Notes: generated from the letters alone by a model not told the origin. 64,000 bases of DNA from Syntrophobacterales bacterium Delta_02 (GCA_001603955.1 LVAA01000019.1:1-64000), one strand, 5' to 3'. Shown: positions 53,048 to 62,874, counted from the first letter of the stretch. Numbers and translations: made by a program.

Positions 53048-53931
53048 ACCTTTTCGGCAAAACGCTGAAGAACCCCGTCATGAACGCGTCGGGTACGCTG
53101 GGCTATGGTGTCGAGATAGAGCCCCTCTGGCCGGTGGAGACCATGGGGGCCTACGTGACGAAGGGCCTTTCCGCGGCGCCGCATCACGGGAACCCGACAC
53201 CGCGGGTCTGGGAGGAGCGTTCCGGGATGATAAACTCCATCGGGCTCCAGAACGTGGGCGTCGACCGCTTCTTCTCGCACTATTTCCCCTTTTTCGTCGA
53301 GAGGCGGTGTCCTGTCATCGTCAACTTCTTCGGCTTCAGCGAAGAGGAATATCTCTCCTGCGCGAAGAGCATAGAACCGCACGATCTCATCGTGGCGCTG
53401 GAAATGAACCTTTCCTGCCCCAATATCAAGAAAGGCGGCATCAGCTTCGGTAAAGAGGCCTCGGCGGTCCACGCCATCGTGCGCGCCGTGCGGGGGGTCA
53501 CGAAGCTGCCCCTTATCGCGAAGCTGACGCCGGAAGTGAAGAACCTCGTGGAGATCGCCCGTGCCGCTTACGAGGGGGGAGCGGACGGGCTGACGCTCAT
53601 AAACACGGTGCCCGCGGCGGCCGTCGACGTGAAGAACCGGAAGGTCCCTCTGAAGGGTGGCCTCTCCGGGCCCCTCCTGAAACCTGTCGCCCTGCGCGCC
53701 GTCCACGAATGCTCGCAGGCGGTCCCAATACCCGTCATCGGGGTCGGGGGGATCATGAATACCGGGGACGCCCTGGAGTTCCTGATGGCGGGTGCCCGTG
53801 CCGTCCAGGTCGGAACGGCCACCTTCGTGGACCCCTTTGCCATGCCGAAGATCATCGCGGGGCTTGATTGCTGGCTCGATGCATCGGGCTGTGCCGACAT
53901 ATCCGCCATCGTGGGGGCCACCCATGGGTGA
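53029..53931 (+). CDS. pyrD: Dihydroorotate dehydrogenase, class 1B catalytic subunit
   Basis: A 300-residue FMN TIM-barrel. MNASGTLGYGVE, INSIGLQNVG, the catalytic cysteine in EMNLSCPNIK and IGVGGIMNTGDALEF are the class 1B landmarks. It forms a heterotetramer with PyrK to make orotate. The start lies 19 bases inside pyrK and the stop overlaps recJ by 8, a tightly coupled trio. Confidence 0.95.
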   Translation: MGSLAVDLFGKTLKNPVMNASGTLGYGVEIEPLWPVETMGAYVTKGLSAAPHHGNPTPRVWEERSGMINSIGLQNVGVDRFFSHYFPFFVERRCPVIVNFFGFSEEEYLSCAKSIEPHDLIVALEMNLSCPNIKKGGISFGKEASAVHAIVRAVRGVTKLPLIAKLTPEVKNLVEIARAAYEGGADGLTLINTVPAAAVDVKNRKVPLKGGLSGPLLKPVALRAVHECSQAVPIPVIGVGGIMNTGDALEFLMAGARAVQVGTATFVDPFAMPKIIAGLDCWLDASGCADISAIVGATHG

Positions 53932-55615
53932 CAGTACACCGAGAGGTGTCGCCCTCGAGGGCCTCGGAGAAGCAGAGGCCGAACGCCTTGCACACGACAT
54001 AGCGGAGGGTGCCGGCGTACCCCACCTCATCGCGCGCATCCTCGTCGCCCGGGGGGTGAGGACCCCCGATGAGGCCGGGGTTTTCCTGAGGCCGCGCCTC
54101 GCCGACCTGTCCGATCCCTTTCTCCTGCCGGATATGGACAAGGCTATCGCCCGCCTTGTCGAAGCGGTCAACAGGGGGGAGCGGATCTGTATATGGGGCG
54201 ACTACGATGCGGACGGCATCTCGTGCGTTGCCCTGATGTACAACTTTCTGGGCCATCTCGGGGTTACGCCCGTTGTCCACATACCCACCCGGGAGGAAGG
54301 ATACGGGCTTCACATGGACAAGGTGGAGGACCTCGCGAAACAGGGCGTGGGCCTCATCGTCTCCCTTGACTGTGGCGCCTCGAACGCCGCAGAGATAGCG
54401 CATGCCCGCAACCTCGGCGTGGACACCATCGTCATAGACCACCACGAAATGGGGGCCGAGGTGCCTCCGGCGGTGGCTGTCATAAACCCCAAGCGCCGGG
54501 ACTCCCGATTCCCCACGAGGGACCTCGCGGCATGCGGCGTCACCTTCTTCTTTCTCCTCGGGCTGCGGCGGGTAATGCACGGAAAAGGGCTCATCCCGTC
54601 ACATATCAACCTGAAGAAGGAGCTCGACCTCGTGAGCGTGGGAACCGTGGGCGACATGGTGCCGCTTACGGGAGATAACAGGGTGCTTGTTCGCCACGGC
54701 ATGGAGGTAATGAATGCGATGCCGCGGGCATGGCTCAAGTCGATGCTCGACAGCAGGGCCATATCGAAGGGGCTCATCAACGAGTTTGCCCTGGGCTTCA
54801 TTATCGTTCCCCGGATCAACGCCGCCGGAAGGGTCGCGAGCCCCCATCCGGCCCTTGATTTCCTCGTGGCAAGAGAGACCGGGTCTGCGTCCCGCCTCCT
54901 GGTGGACCTCCAGAAGCTGAACAACCTGAGGCAGCAGCGGGAAAAGAAGATCCACGAGGAGATCGTCAATTCCATACGCCGCGACGGCCTTTCTGGCAGG
55001 AAGACGATCGTCGTTTTCGACGCGAAGTGGCATGCGGGCGTCCTGGGCATCGTTGCCCAGAAGCTCACGGAGCAGTTCGAAAAACCGGCCATCGTCATTA
55101 CCCGGGTGAACGGCATATGGAAGGGCTCGGGCAGGGGAGGCGACGGGCTGGACCTTTTTGAGGTCATAGGCTCCCTGTCGCATCTCCTTCTGAAGTACGG
55201 CGGCCACAAGTACGCATGCGGCATTTCCCTGGAGGAGGAGAACCTGTTCCTCTTTGCGGAGGCCTTCGAAAAGGCGGTCGAGGGGAATATCACCGCGCGA
55301 AAGCGCACGGTGCACGTGGACACAGCCGCGGGATTCGACGAACTGACGGCGGAGGTGATGGAGAGGCTGGAGCAGCTCGGTCCCTTCGGCATCGGCAATC
55401 CCCGCCCGAACCTTGCACTGGAAGCCGCGGGCATCTCGGTCGCGCCAAAGGGATACACGAAGGTGACCGATGGAGACAACAGGACCTGGGATGGTTTCTA
55501 CGCAGCGAAAGGAGCCCTCCAGCGGGAAGGCGGCGCAAGGATAATTGCCTCCCCCGTCGTCAGGATGAAAATGGGAGAGCGCTTCATACACCTCAATATA
55601 AAGGAAGTAGAATAA
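53924..55615 (+). CDS. recJ: Single-stranded-DNA exonuclease RecJ
   Basis: A 563-residue DHH phosphoesterase. Metal motifs are WGDYDADGISC, SLDCGASN and VIDHHEMG, and the DHHA1 region has GGHKYACGISLEEE. The RecJ C-terminal OB-type domain (QLGPFGIGNPRPNL) is present. It digests 5' ends of single strands in recombination and repair. The stop codon is followed immediately by a heptamer hairpin element. Confidence 0.94.
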   Translation: MGDSTPRGVALEGLGEAEAERLAHDIAEGAGVPHLIARILVARGVRTPDEAGVFLRPRLADLSDPFLLPDMDKAIARLVEAVNRGERICIWGDYDADGISCVALMYNFLGHLGVTPVVHIPTREEGYGLHMDKVEDLAKQGVGLIVSLDCGASNAAEIAHARNLGVDTIVIDHHEMGAEVPPAVAVINPKRRDSRFPTRDLAACGVTFFFLLGLRRVMHGKGLIPSHINLKKELDLVSVGTVGDMVPLTGDNRVLVRHGMEVMNAMPRAWLKSMLDSRAISKGLINEFALGFIIVPRINAAGRVASPHPALDFLVARETGSASRLLVDLQKLNNLRQQREKKIHEEIVNSIRRDGLSGRKTIVVFDAKWHAGVLGIVAQKLTEQFEKPAIVITRVNGIWKGSGRGGDGLDLFEVIGSLSHLLLKYGGHKYACGISLEEENLFLFAEAFEKAVEGNITARKRTVHVDTAAGFDELTAEVMERLEQLGPFGIGNPRPNLALEAAGISVAPKGYTKVTDGDNRTWDGFYAAKGALQREGGARIIASPVVRMKMGERFIHLNIKEVE

Positions 55616-55713
55616 AGAAGCCGTTTTAAGTTTCAGGCAAAAACAGGGAAGACCGCGTCGGTCTTTTCTCTTTTGAACTTAACACCTAACACTTAACACT
55701 TAAAACGGCTTCT
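55616..55713. repeat. Iterated-heptamer hairpin element with 16-bp perfect arms
   Basis: It begins on the very next base after the recJ stop. AGAAGCCGTTTTAAGT (55616-55631) pairs perfectly with ACTTAAAACGGCTTCT (55698-55713). The right half repeats CTTAACA/CCTAACA/CTTAACA/CTTAAAA; the words are related to the element at 14634. An internal GAAGACCG/CGGTCTTTTC hairpin is a possible terminator. The dacF-like promoter starts 5 bases after the element. Confidence 0.92.
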
Positions 55714-55717
55714 AAGG

Positions 55718-55746
55718 TTGTAAGGCCCGCCGGAATAGTGTATAAA
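55718..55746 (+). promoter_or_regulatory. Putative promoter of the D,D-carboxypeptidase gene
   Basis: TTGTAA at 55718-55723, a 17-base spacer and TATAAA at 55741-55746. The ATG at 55756 is only 9 bases past the -10, so the transcript would be almost leaderless; no ribosome binding site is visible there. Confidence 0.55.
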
Positions 55747-55755
55747 TAATCAACG

Positions 55756-56697
55756 ATGCGTTTTGTTCTTGCCCTTTCCCTCCTGGTCTCCCTTCTCTTC
55801 CCACCTCTTGCCCTTTGCGCCCAGGGAGAGAACGGCATAACGGCCACGTCCTATATACTTGTCGAGAGGGACAGCTTCCGCGTCATCACGGGTAAGGACT
55901 ATCACCGCAGGCTTCCGCCGGCGAGCACGACCAAGGTGATGACGACGCTCGTCGCCATGGAGCACCTCGACGGCGATGAGACCGTCATCCCCGACAGGCA
56001 GGTCCTCCGGATATCCCCGTCCAAGATGAACCTCGTCCCGGGAAAGAAATACCGTTCCGCGGACCTCATGAAGGGAACGATGGTAAAATCGGCCAATGAT
56101 GCGGCGTATGCCCTGGCAACGCACGTCAGCGGCTCTGAAAGCGCCTTTGCCCGGTTGATGACCCAGCGGGCCCGGGAGGTCGGCGCCATCGACACGAACT
56201 TCGAGAACGCCTCGGGCCTTCCGTCGGACAACCAGTACAGCACCCCCTACGACCTCGCCCTCATCTTCAGGCAGGCCATGGCCAGCGAACGCTTCCTCGA
56301 GCTCATCGCGACACGGTACTTTCTTTTCGAGGACTCGGCGCGCAAGGTGCGCTACAAGAACCACAACAGGCTGCTCTTCTGTTTCGAGCCGGCCATCGGC
56401 GGGAAGACGGGGTACACGCGGGCGGCGAGACACTGTTACGTAGGGGCCTTTGAGAAGAACGGCAGGGTCTATATCGTGGCCCTCCTGGGGAGCCGCAACC
56501 TCTGGGGGGACACCGTGGAGATACTGAAGACCATATACGATGACGTTCCCACCGATAAGGAACTCCGCCGGGCGCGGGCCTCTTCCGCCACACTCTGTTC
56601 CACGACGTCTCCGAAGAAGAAATCCGGATCCCGGAAAAAAGTTCTCAAGCACCGTAGCGTGAAATCGAAGAAGAAGAAGACAGTAAAGAAACAATGA
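55756..56697 (+). CDS. D-alanyl-D-alanine carboxypeptidase (penicillin-binding protein 5/DacF type)
   Basis: A 313-residue S11 serine peptidase. The signal peptide is at 1-22. The active-site triad motifs are S57-T-T-K60 (PASTTKVMTT), S112-A-N114 and K217-T-G219. The C-terminus is a long Lys/Ser/Arg-rich tail (KKKSGSRKKV to KKKKTVKKQ) instead of the usual amphipathic membrane helix, suggesting electrostatic binding to membrane or wall. It trims the terminal D-alanine of peptidoglycan. The stop overlaps the next gene by ATGA. Confidence 0.92.
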   Translation: MRFVLALSLLVSLLFPPLALCAQGENGITATSYILVERDSFRVITGKDYHRRLPPASTTKVMTTLVAMEHLDGDETVIPDRQVLRISPSKMNLVPGKKYRSADLMKGTMVKSANDAAYALATHVSGSESAFARLMTQRAREVGAIDTNFENASGLPSDNQYSTPYDLALIFRQAMASERFLELIATRYFLFEDSARKVRYKNHNRLLFCFEPAIGGKTGYTRAARHCYVGAFEKNGRVYIVALLGSRNLWGDTVEILKTIYDDVPTDKELRRARASSATLCSTTSPKKKSGSRKKVLKHRSVKSKKKKTVKKQ

Positions 56698-58016
56698 AAA
56701 GATGCGTCACCATCGTCACGGCATTTTTCTTTCTTGTCGCGTCCGCGGCCGCTTTCGCCCTCACCAATGAGGAGGAGCGCAAGTACGGCAAGGAGATCTA
56801 CCTGGAGATCGCCCGGTCGGCGCCCATCAACAACGATCCTTACATATCCCTCTACCTCAACGACATACGCGCGAGGCTCGAAAGCAAGACGACCATGCCT
56901 TTCCCCGTGGTCCTCACCGTTATCGATTCTCCAACCATCGACGCCTTTGCAACGATAGGCGGGTACGTCTATATCGCGGCGGGCCTTATCGCCAATTGTG
57001 ACAACGAGGAGGAGGTCGCCGGCGTCATGGCCCACGAGTTCGCTCATATCAAGAAGAGGCATATCGCGAAGAGGATGGACAAACAGAAGTACCTCAACGC
57101 CACCGTCATCGCCACGATGCTCGCCGCAATGCTTGTCGGCGATTCGGCACGCGAGGCCGTCCTCGTGACGGGCATGGGCACGGCGCAGTCGATGGCCCTG
57201 AGGTATTCACGCGAGGATGAAGACGAGGCGGACCGCGAGGGTTCCATCCTTGCCAACGCCGCGGGCTATGGCGGTCTCGGCATCGCGGACTTTCTCAAGA
57301 AGCTCCGGGCCGGCGGGGGCGACAAGCTCTATCCCCAGTACCTTCTCACCCACCCCTATCACGAAAGCCGTATCATCAACCTCGAGAAGATGTGGAGGAG
57401 GAAGCCCCCTTCCGTGGACACCTCTCTCTTCCCTTACATCATCACGCGGGCGAAGGTGATGCAGAACTACCGTTCCCGGGGCCTTGCCGACGATATGTGG
57501 GTCAGGCGGTACAATCAGGACCCGAAAGACCCCGTGGCGGCATACGGCGCGGCGCTCTACCACTCCCTGAAGGGCAATTTCGAAGAGGCGGTGGGGATCG
57601 CCCGGGGCATCAACTCTCGTTACAGGAAGGTCTTTCTGGGGGAGATCTGCGTCACCGCCAGCAGGTTTGCCGAAGCCGCACGGGTGCTGAGAGACACCAA
57701 TGAAAAGGTGGGTCGCTACTATCTCGCCAGGGCATACGAAGGCATGGGCAGGACCGATCTGGCCACGGCCGCCTACCAGTCCCTCATCCCCTGTGCCCCC
57801 GCGTATCCCGAGATATTCTATCGCCTCGGCATGATAGAGGGCAGGACTGGCGACGAGGCCGGGGGCCATGCCAACCTCGGCCGGTACTACATGTACAAGG
57901 GGAATTACATGCTGGCGAGGACGAACTTCGAGAAGGCCATCTCCCGCTACGGCATCAACTCCCGCGAGGGCACGGAGCTCATGAGGCTCATGGACAGCCT
58001 GGAGGAGAAGAAGTAG
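56694..58016 (+). CDS. M48 zinc metalloprotease with TPR tail (BepA-like)
   Basis: A 440-residue protein. The signal peptide covers about 1-22. The M48 catalytic domain has VMAHEFAHIKKRH (His114, Glu115, His118) and the third ligand in REDEDEADREG at about 180. From about 255, helical TPR-like repeats (DPVAAYGAALYHSLKGN, AEAARVLRDTN, VGRYYLARAYEGMG, NYMLARTNFEKAISR) follow. This is the layout of BepA/YfgC, which oversees outer-membrane protein assembly. It is coupled to the carboxypeptidase gene by a 4-base overlap. Confidence 0.92.
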   Translation: MKRCVTIVTAFFFLVASAAAFALTNEEERKYGKEIYLEIARSAPINNDPYISLYLNDIRARLESKTTMPFPVVLTVIDSPTIDAFATIGGYVYIAAGLIANCDNEEEVAGVMAHEFAHIKKRHIAKRMDKQKYLNATVIATMLAAMLVGDSAREAVLVTGMGTAQSMALRYSREDEDEADREGSILANAAGYGGLGIADFLKKLRAGGGDKLYPQYLLTHPYHESRIINLEKMWRRKPPSVDTSLFPYIITRAKVMQNYRSRGLADDMWVRRYNQDPKDPVAAYGAALYHSLKGNFEEAVGIARGINSRYRKVFLGEICVTASRFAEAARVLRDTNEKVGRYYLARAYEGMGRTDLATAAYQSLIPCAPAYPEIFYRLGMIEGRTGDEAGGHANLGRYYMYKGNYMLARTNFEKAISRYGINSREGTELMRLMDSLEEKK

Positions 58017-58037
58017 CACAACAACCGGCGGGAAAGA

Positions 58038-58163
58038 CAAATAACCAATGACCAAATCTCAATAACCAGGCAAGAAGACAATAACGAATTCTCCAATCCG
58101 CCCCTTTCTGTGGTTATTGATGATTGCCTTCCTGTTTGATCATTGGAATTTTGTTGTCATTTG
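58038..58163. repeat. AATGACC-type iterated-heptamer element between convergent genes
   Basis: The left part repeats AATAACC/AATGACC words and is close to the left ends of the elements at 4875 and 12668. The right part has complementary GGTTATT, GATCATT, GGAATTT and GTCATTTG words in the opposite sense, so the ends can fold together imperfectly. The right end includes the stop codon of the glycosyltransferase gene (58157-58159). Confidence 0.75.
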
Positions 58164-59029
58164 TTTTCCTGGTCCTCGACCGTTTCCCGTATCATCCGGC
58201 CCAGTGAAGGAACATCGACCCTGTCTGCCCCGGCCTTGAGCGAGAAGTTCCTCCCCCTGGGATGCCAGACGGCGGGGTCGAAGCCGGTAAAGATGGTTAT
58301 CGTGGTCAGGCCGCAGGCGCCGGCAAGGTGGGCCATGCCGGAATCGTTGGACACGAAGACACCCCCTTCAGCGAAGAACTCTTTCACATCGGCGAGGTCT
58401 TCGAAGAAAAGGGACCCCTCGACGGGAAACGACAGCTCGGGCGACCTCATCAAGCGGACGTCGATGCCGGCCTTTGCGACCATTTCCCGGAGGATCACGA
58501 AGTTCTCCACCGGCCACTTCTCCTTCGAAAAACCCTCGTCGGCGTAGAGGATGACCCGCCGGGCCCCCTTCGAGACCATCTCCTTCCTTACCGGTTCTAT
58601 CCCCGCCCGAGAGAGCTGCCGCAACTGGTAGTCTTCGATGTGCACCTTCTCCCCGGGAACGATCATCCCATCGTTGAAGGGAGGCGCGTCGAACGCCCCC
58701 TCGGGATACATGTCGATGAATACCGGCTCCTCGACGGAATGCGCCCTCCAGCGGCTGCGGATGGAACCCTGGCGGTCCTTGCCGACAAAGACGATCCGTC
58801 CCCAGCGCGGCCCCGTAAGCTTCTCGGAAAAAAGGTACAGCCAGTGCCGCGATTCCACCCCGCAGGTTCTTGTAAAGTAGCCTCCAAAGAGATCGAAAAA
58901 GCGTCTGTTGCCCAGGGCCACGAGGCGGTTCCCGAAATGTCCCCGCAGGGAGAGGAAGACGGACTCGGAGAGGCAGACATCGCCGAGACCGCCGAGATGG
59001 ACGACAAGGATCTCGTCCTCCGTCGACAT
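58157..59029 (-). CDS. Glycosyltransferase family 9 (heptosyltransferase-like)
   Basis: A protein of about 290 residues. The N-terminal VVHLGGLGDVCLSESV loop and the donor-site FVSNDSGMAHLAGACGLTTITIFTG match GT9 lipopolysaccharide heptosyltransferases. VILYADEGFSKEKWPVENF is the usual central strand. It probably adds a sugar to the lipopolysaccharide core. The start is uncertain: the ATG at 59029 (MSTEDEILVVHLGGLGD) fits the family; one at 59062 is possible. No other LPS gene is nearby. Confidence 0.85.
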   Translation of the reverse strand: MSTEDEILVVHLGGLGDVCLSESVFLSLRGHFGNRLVALGNRRFFDLFGGYFTRTCGVESRHWLYLFSEKLTGPRWGRIVFVGKDRQGSIRSRWRAHSVEEPVFIDMYPEGAFDAPPFNDGMIVPGEKVHIEDYQLRQLSRAGIEPVRKEMVSKGARRVILYADEGFSKEKWPVENFVILREMVAKAGIDVRLMRSPELSFPVEGSLFFEDLADVKEFFAEGGVFVSNDSGMAHLAGACGLTTITIFTGFDPAVWHPRGRNFSLKAGADRVDVPSLGRMIRETVEDQENK

Positions 59030-59298
59030 TCCCGCGAAAGGTTGCGATCCCGTCCCCGGCATGTCCTTAACCGACAACCCTCGTAACGCTGTGCTGCATG
59101 TCGAGAGTAGAGGTGCTCCGTCCCATAAGATGTGCACCATTGTAACGGAAATGGGGGTGCCGTTAAAGGAAAAAGATCGCGCAAGACGGGTAAGTCAGAC
59201 CCGCCTCGCGCATGCCGCGCTCCTCGCACGGGGGTAGTCGGCGCAAGCGACCCTGATTCGACGGAAGACCACACCACTCGACAAACCGAAAAGGGAAA
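59030..59298. other. Intergenic stretch without a supported gene
   Basis: About 270 bases upstream of the GT9 gene. No gene, terminator or clear promoter was recognised; it is followed by a long hairpin and a nonamer array. Confidence 0.45.
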
Positions 59299-59340
59299 TC
59301 CCCTTATTTCACTTTGACTGCACAAAGCAAAATAAGGGGA
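59299..59340. repeat. Long hairpin, AAATAAGGGGA type
   Basis: TCCCCTTATTT (59299-59309) pairs perfectly over 11 bp with AAATAAGGGGA (59330-59340). Inside, CTTTG/CAAAG (59312-59316 and 59323-59327) adds a 5-bp stem with a six-base loop. The AAATAAGGGGA motif recalls REP-type repeats of delta-proteobacterial genomes. There is no T-run, so it is not a standard terminator. Confidence 0.8.
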
Positions 59341-59395
59341 CCCATAATCTACTTTACTCTCCCGCCACTCACCCTGAAATCATTTAGCCTTTAGT

Positions 59396-59434
59396 CGGCT
59401 CAAACAGTTCAAACGGCTCAAGCGGTTCAAGCCG
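59396..59434. repeat. Nonamer array, four CGGCTCAAA-like units
   Basis: Four tandem 9-base units (CGGCTCAAA, CAGTTCAAA, CGGCTCAAG, CGGTTCAAG) end in CCG. The outer bases CGGCT/AGCCG and flanking GCCT/AGGC can pair. It ends 5 bases before the stop of the PfkB-family gene, on that gene's downstream side. Confidence 0.85.
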
Positions 59435-59438
59435 TCTT

Positions 59439-60356
59439 TTACAGGCTTATGTCCCCGAACTGCATGCACCCCTTCAGGGCATGGTAGCGTTCCTTGATCT
59501 CAGGCATGGTGAGCCGTTTGATCCGGTTGATGCTGAAATCCTCCACGTTGAACGAGGCCATGACGGTACCCATGATGATCGCCTGTTTCACTGTCTCCGA
59601 GGTTGCCTCGCCGACGTTGGAGAGGTAGCCCATGAAGCCGCCGGCAAAGGTGTCGCCGGCGCCGGTAGGGTCGAAGACGTCTTCCAGCGGATAGGCGGGG
59701 GCGAGAAAGACCTCGTCGCGGTTCATCATGAAGACGCCATACTCCCCGCGTTTGACGACGATGCACACGGGGCCGAGGTCGATGAGCTTCCGGGCGCCCT
59801 TGACGAGGTTGTGTTCCTTTGTTATCTCTCTGAGCTCCGCCTCATTGATGACGAGCATGTCCACCCGGGCTATCACCTTCATGAGGGCCTCGTACTTGTT
59901 CTCGATCCAGAAGTTCATGGTATCGAGGACGAGGGCGACGGGCTTGTTGACCTGTTCGATCACGTGGAGCTGGAGGTCGGGATCGATGTTCGCGAGGAAG
60001 AGGAATTCCGCATTCCTGTAATCCTCCGGGACCTTCGGTTTGAAGGCCTCTATGACATTGAGCTCGGTCTTGAGCGTTATGGCCTGATTGAGGTCGTATC
60101 CGTACCTGCCTTCCCAGCGGAAGGTCTTCCCGTGGTCCACCTCTATCCCGGACATGTCGACGCTGCGTTCCTTGAGGAAGGATATATCCTCCATATCGAA
60201 ATCGCTGCCCACCGTGGCCACAACGCCGACGTCGGTGAAGAAGCTTGCGGCATTGGTGAAGTGCAGGGCCGACCCCCCGAGGACGTTGTCCGCCTTCCCG
60301 AAGGGGGTCTCTATGGAGTCGTAGGCCACCGTTCCCGCGACAAGAAGCTTGATCAT
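59439..60356 (-). CDS. PfkB-family carbohydrate/nucleoside kinase
   Basis: A 305-residue ribokinase-fold enzyme. The N-terminal di-Gly motif is [16 protein letters not shown], and the C-terminal catalytic motif [16 protein letters not shown] contains the base aspartate. The start at 60356 overlaps the ahcY stop by 4 bases. Being coupled to adenosylhomocysteinase, it may phosphorylate the adenosine that enzyme releases; that is inference, since PfkB proteins act on many sugars and nucleosides. The rest of the reading frame upstream lies inside ahcY. Confidence 0.88.
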   Translation of the reverse strand: MIKLLVAGTVAYDSIETPFGKADNVLGGSALHFTNAASFFTDVGVVATVGSDFDMEDISFLKERSVDMSGIEVDHGKTFRWEGRYGYDLNQAITLKTELNVIEAFKPKVPEDYRNAEFLFLANIDPDLQLHVIEQVNKPVALVLDTMNFWIENKYEALMKVIARVDMLVINEAELREITKEHNLVKGARKLIDLGPVCIVVKRGEYGVFMMNRDEVFLAPAYPLEDVFDPTGAGDTFAGGFMGYLSNVGEATSETVKQAIIMGTVMASFNVEDFSINRIKRLTMPEIKERYHALKGCMQFGDISL

Positions 60357-61678
60357 GTTCCCATCTCCCAGGACGCGAGGTATGTCTTCTGTTCGTCCGT
60401 CAGGGTATCGATGGTGATACCCGCCGAGGCGAGCTTGAGCAGGGCGACCTGTTCGTCGATCTCTTTCGGCACGGAATAGACCTTCTTTTCCAGTTTCTTG
60501 GCGTTCTTCCACATGTATTCCGAGCAGAGCGCCTGATTGGCGAAGCTCATGTCCATAACGTCGGAGGGATGTCCTTCGGCGCAGGCGAGGTTGACAAGCC
60601 TGCCCTCACCGAGGACAAATATCTTCTTGCCGTCCTTCAGGGTGTATTCGTCGATGAACTGGCGGATACGCCTCTTTGACTTCTTCATCTTTTCCAGGGC
60701 GTCGAGGTCGAGCTCGACATTGAAGTGCCCGGAGTTGCAGACCATGGCGCCGTCCTTCATCTTTTCGAAATGTTCCTTGCGGATGACATGGATGTCGCCG
60801 GTCGTGGTGACGAAGATGTCCCCGATGGCCGCCGCCTTATCCATTTCCATGACCTCATAACCGTCCATATGGGCTTCAAGGGCCCGAAGAGGATCCACCT
60901 CGGCGACGATGACGTGGGCGCCGAGGCCTTTCGCCCTCATGGTTACGCCCTTGCCGCACCAGCCGTACCCGGCGAGCACGAAGGTGGCGCCGGCGAAGAG
61001 GACGTTCGTGGCACGCAGGATCCCGTCGATGGTGCTCTGGCCCGTGCCGTAGCGGTTGTCGAACATGTGTTTCGTCAGCGCGTCGTTCACGGCAACGACG
61101 GGGAATTGCAGAACACCTTCCTTTTCCATGCTCTTGAGGCGTATGACGCCCGTTGTCGTTTCCTCCATGGAGCCCACCACATCGCCGACCAGGGCCTGCT
61201 TCTCCTTCTTGGTCAGCTTTCTGTACCATTTCTTGATGGTATCGTGGAGACCCTCGGTGCGGTCGAAGGCGATCATGTGGAGAGCGCCGACAAGGTCGGC
61301 CCCGTCGTCCATGGTGATATTGGGCATGGATGCGAGGGCCTTCATGATATGCTCGTAGTACTGGCGGTCCGTCTCGCCCTTGATGCAGAAGGCGGGTATC
61401 TTGAAATGCTTCACGATAGCCGCCGCGACGTCATCCTGGGTGCTTAAGGGGTTCGAGGCGCAGACCACCACGTCGGCCCCGCCCGCCTTCAGGGTCTTCA
61501 TGAGGTTCCCCGTCTCCGACGTCACGTGGAGGCAGCAAGCGATCCTCACACCCTTCAAGGGTTTTTTCTTCGCGAACCTCTTCGCGATCTGGCCGAGGAC
61601 GGGCATCCTTCTTCCCGCCCACTCTATCTTCTCCAGCCCCGCGTCGGCCAGCTTTATGTCCTTCACATCATAATCCAT
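60353..61678 (-). CDS. ahcY: Adenosylhomocysteinase
   Basis: A 441-residue SAH hydrolase. The substrate region is [20 protein letters not shown], with the catalytic Lys/Asp in [15 protein letters not shown]. The NAD-binding loop is [17 protein letters not shown], and [11 protein letters not shown] and [16 protein letters not shown] follow. It splits S-adenosylhomocysteine to adenosine and homocysteine. The ATG at 61678 fits the GGAG site better than one two codons earlier. It lies 32 bases after metK. Confidence 0.96.
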   Translation of the reverse strand: MDYDVKDIKLADAGLEKIEWAGRRMPVLGQIAKRFAKKKPLKGVRIACCLHVTSETGNLMKTLKAGGADVVVCASNPLSTQDDVAAAIVKHFKIPAFCIKGETDRQYYEHIMKALASMPNITMDDGADLVGALHMIAFDRTEGLHDTIKKWYRKLTKKEKQALVGDVVGSMEETTTGVIRLKSMEKEGVLQFPVVAVNDALTKHMFDNRYGTGQSTIDGILRATNVLFAGATFVLAGYGWCGKGVTMRAKGLGAHVIVAEVDPLRALEAHMDGYEVMEMDKAAAIGDIFVTTTGDIHVIRKEHFEKMKDGAMVCNSGHFNVELDLDALEKMKKSKRRIRQFIDEYTLKDGKKIFVLGEGRLVNLACAEGHPSDVMDMSFANQALCSEYMWKNAKKLEKKVYSVPKEIDEQVALLKLASAGITIDTLTDEQKTYLASWEMGT

Positions 61679-61710
61679 ACGCATTCTCCTTCATTCTTGT
61701 TTGGAGAGGC

Positions 61711-62874
61711 CTATATTCCCGCGGCCTTCCTTATCTCTTCAACCATGTCGAGCTTCTCCCAGGTAAACTCCGGCTCGTTCCTGCCGAAATGTCCGCAGCA
61801 GGCGGTCTTCTTGTAGATGGGTCTCAGGAGGTCGAGCTTCTCGATGATCTTTCTCGGCCTCATGTCGAAAAGGTCGTTGACTATCTGTGCGATCTTGTCG
61901 GGGCTTATCTTCGAGGTGCCCTGGGTGTCTATCATGACGGACACGGGCCGGGCCACGCCGATCGTGTAGGCTATCTGCAGCTCGAGCCTGTCGGCAAGGC
62001 CGGCGGCAACGAGGTTCTTCGCGATGTAGCGGGCCATGTAGGAGGCGCTGCGGTCGACCTTTGAAGGGTCCTTCCCGGAAAACGCGCCGCCCCCGTGGCT
62101 CCCGACCCCGCCATAGGTGTCGACGATGATCTTTCGTCCCGTCACGCCGCAGTCACCCTTGGGGCCGCCGACCACGAACCTTCCCGTGGAGTTGATGAAT
62201 ATCTTCGTCTTGTCGTCCATGAGCTCCACGGGGATGATCTTCTTGATGACCTCTTCCGTGATACCTTCGCGTATCTTCTCGATGGTCACGTCGGGGTTAT
62301 GCTGGGCGGCGATGACGACGGCGTCCACCCTGACGGGCTGCCTGTCGATATACTCTATGGTCACCTGGCTCTTGCCGTCGGGGCGCAGGAAGGGAAGGGT
62401 CCCGTCCTTGCGGACATCGGCGAGTCTCTTGATGAGCTTGTGGGCATACATGATGGACATGGGCATGAACTCCGCCGTTTCGTTGCAGGCGTACCCGAAC
62501 ATGAGGCCCTGGTCGCCGGCGCCCTGCTCGTGGTCGGACGTTTCGTTGACGCCCATGGCAATGTCGGGGGACTGTTCGTCGATGGCCGTGAGGACCGCGC
62601 AGGTCTCCCAGTCGAAGCCCATTGACGAGTCGTTGTACCCTATCTCCTTCACCGTTTCCCGGACGATCTCGGGGACGTTGACGTAGCTCGATGTCGTTAT
62701 CTCGCCGCCGACAAGGGCAAGACCCGTCGTCACATATGTCTCACAGGCAACCCGGGCTCTCGGGTCATCCTTGATGATAGCGTCGAGCACGGCGTCGGAT
62801 ATCTGGTCGGAAACCTTGTCCGGATGTCCTTCGGCAACCGATTCGGACGTGAATAAGAACCTGCTCATTCCCAT
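61711..62874 (-). CDS. metK: S-adenosylmethionine synthetase
   Basis: A 387-residue [24 protein letters not shown] is the N-terminal ATP/methionine loop, [13 protein letters not shown] the signature hexapeptide region, and [16 protein letters not shown] the phosphate-binding loop. It makes SAM from methionine and ATP. AAGGAGG lies 8 bases before the first ATG. Only 44 bases separate it from the enzyme I gene upstream, with no room for a SAM or SAH riboswitch. Confidence 0.97.
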   Translation of the reverse strand: MGMSRFLFTSESVAEGHPDKVSDQISDAVLDAIIKDDPRARVACETYVTTGLALVGGEITTSSYVNVPEIVRETVKEIGYNDSSMGFDWETCAVLTAIDEQSPDIAMGVNETSDHEQGAGDQGLMFGYACNETAEFMPMSIMYAHKLIKRLADVRKDGTLPFLRPDGKSQVTIEYIDRQPVRVDAVVIAAQHNPDVTIEKIREGITEEVIKKIIPVELMDDKTKIFINSTGRFVVGGPKGDCGVTGRKIIVDTYGGVGSHGGGAFSGKDPSKVDRSASYMARYIAKNLVAAGLADRLELQIAYTIGVARPVSVMIDTQGTSKISPDKIAQIVNDLFDMRPRKIIEKLDLLRPIYKKTACCGHFGRNEPEFTWEKLDMVEEIRKAAGI

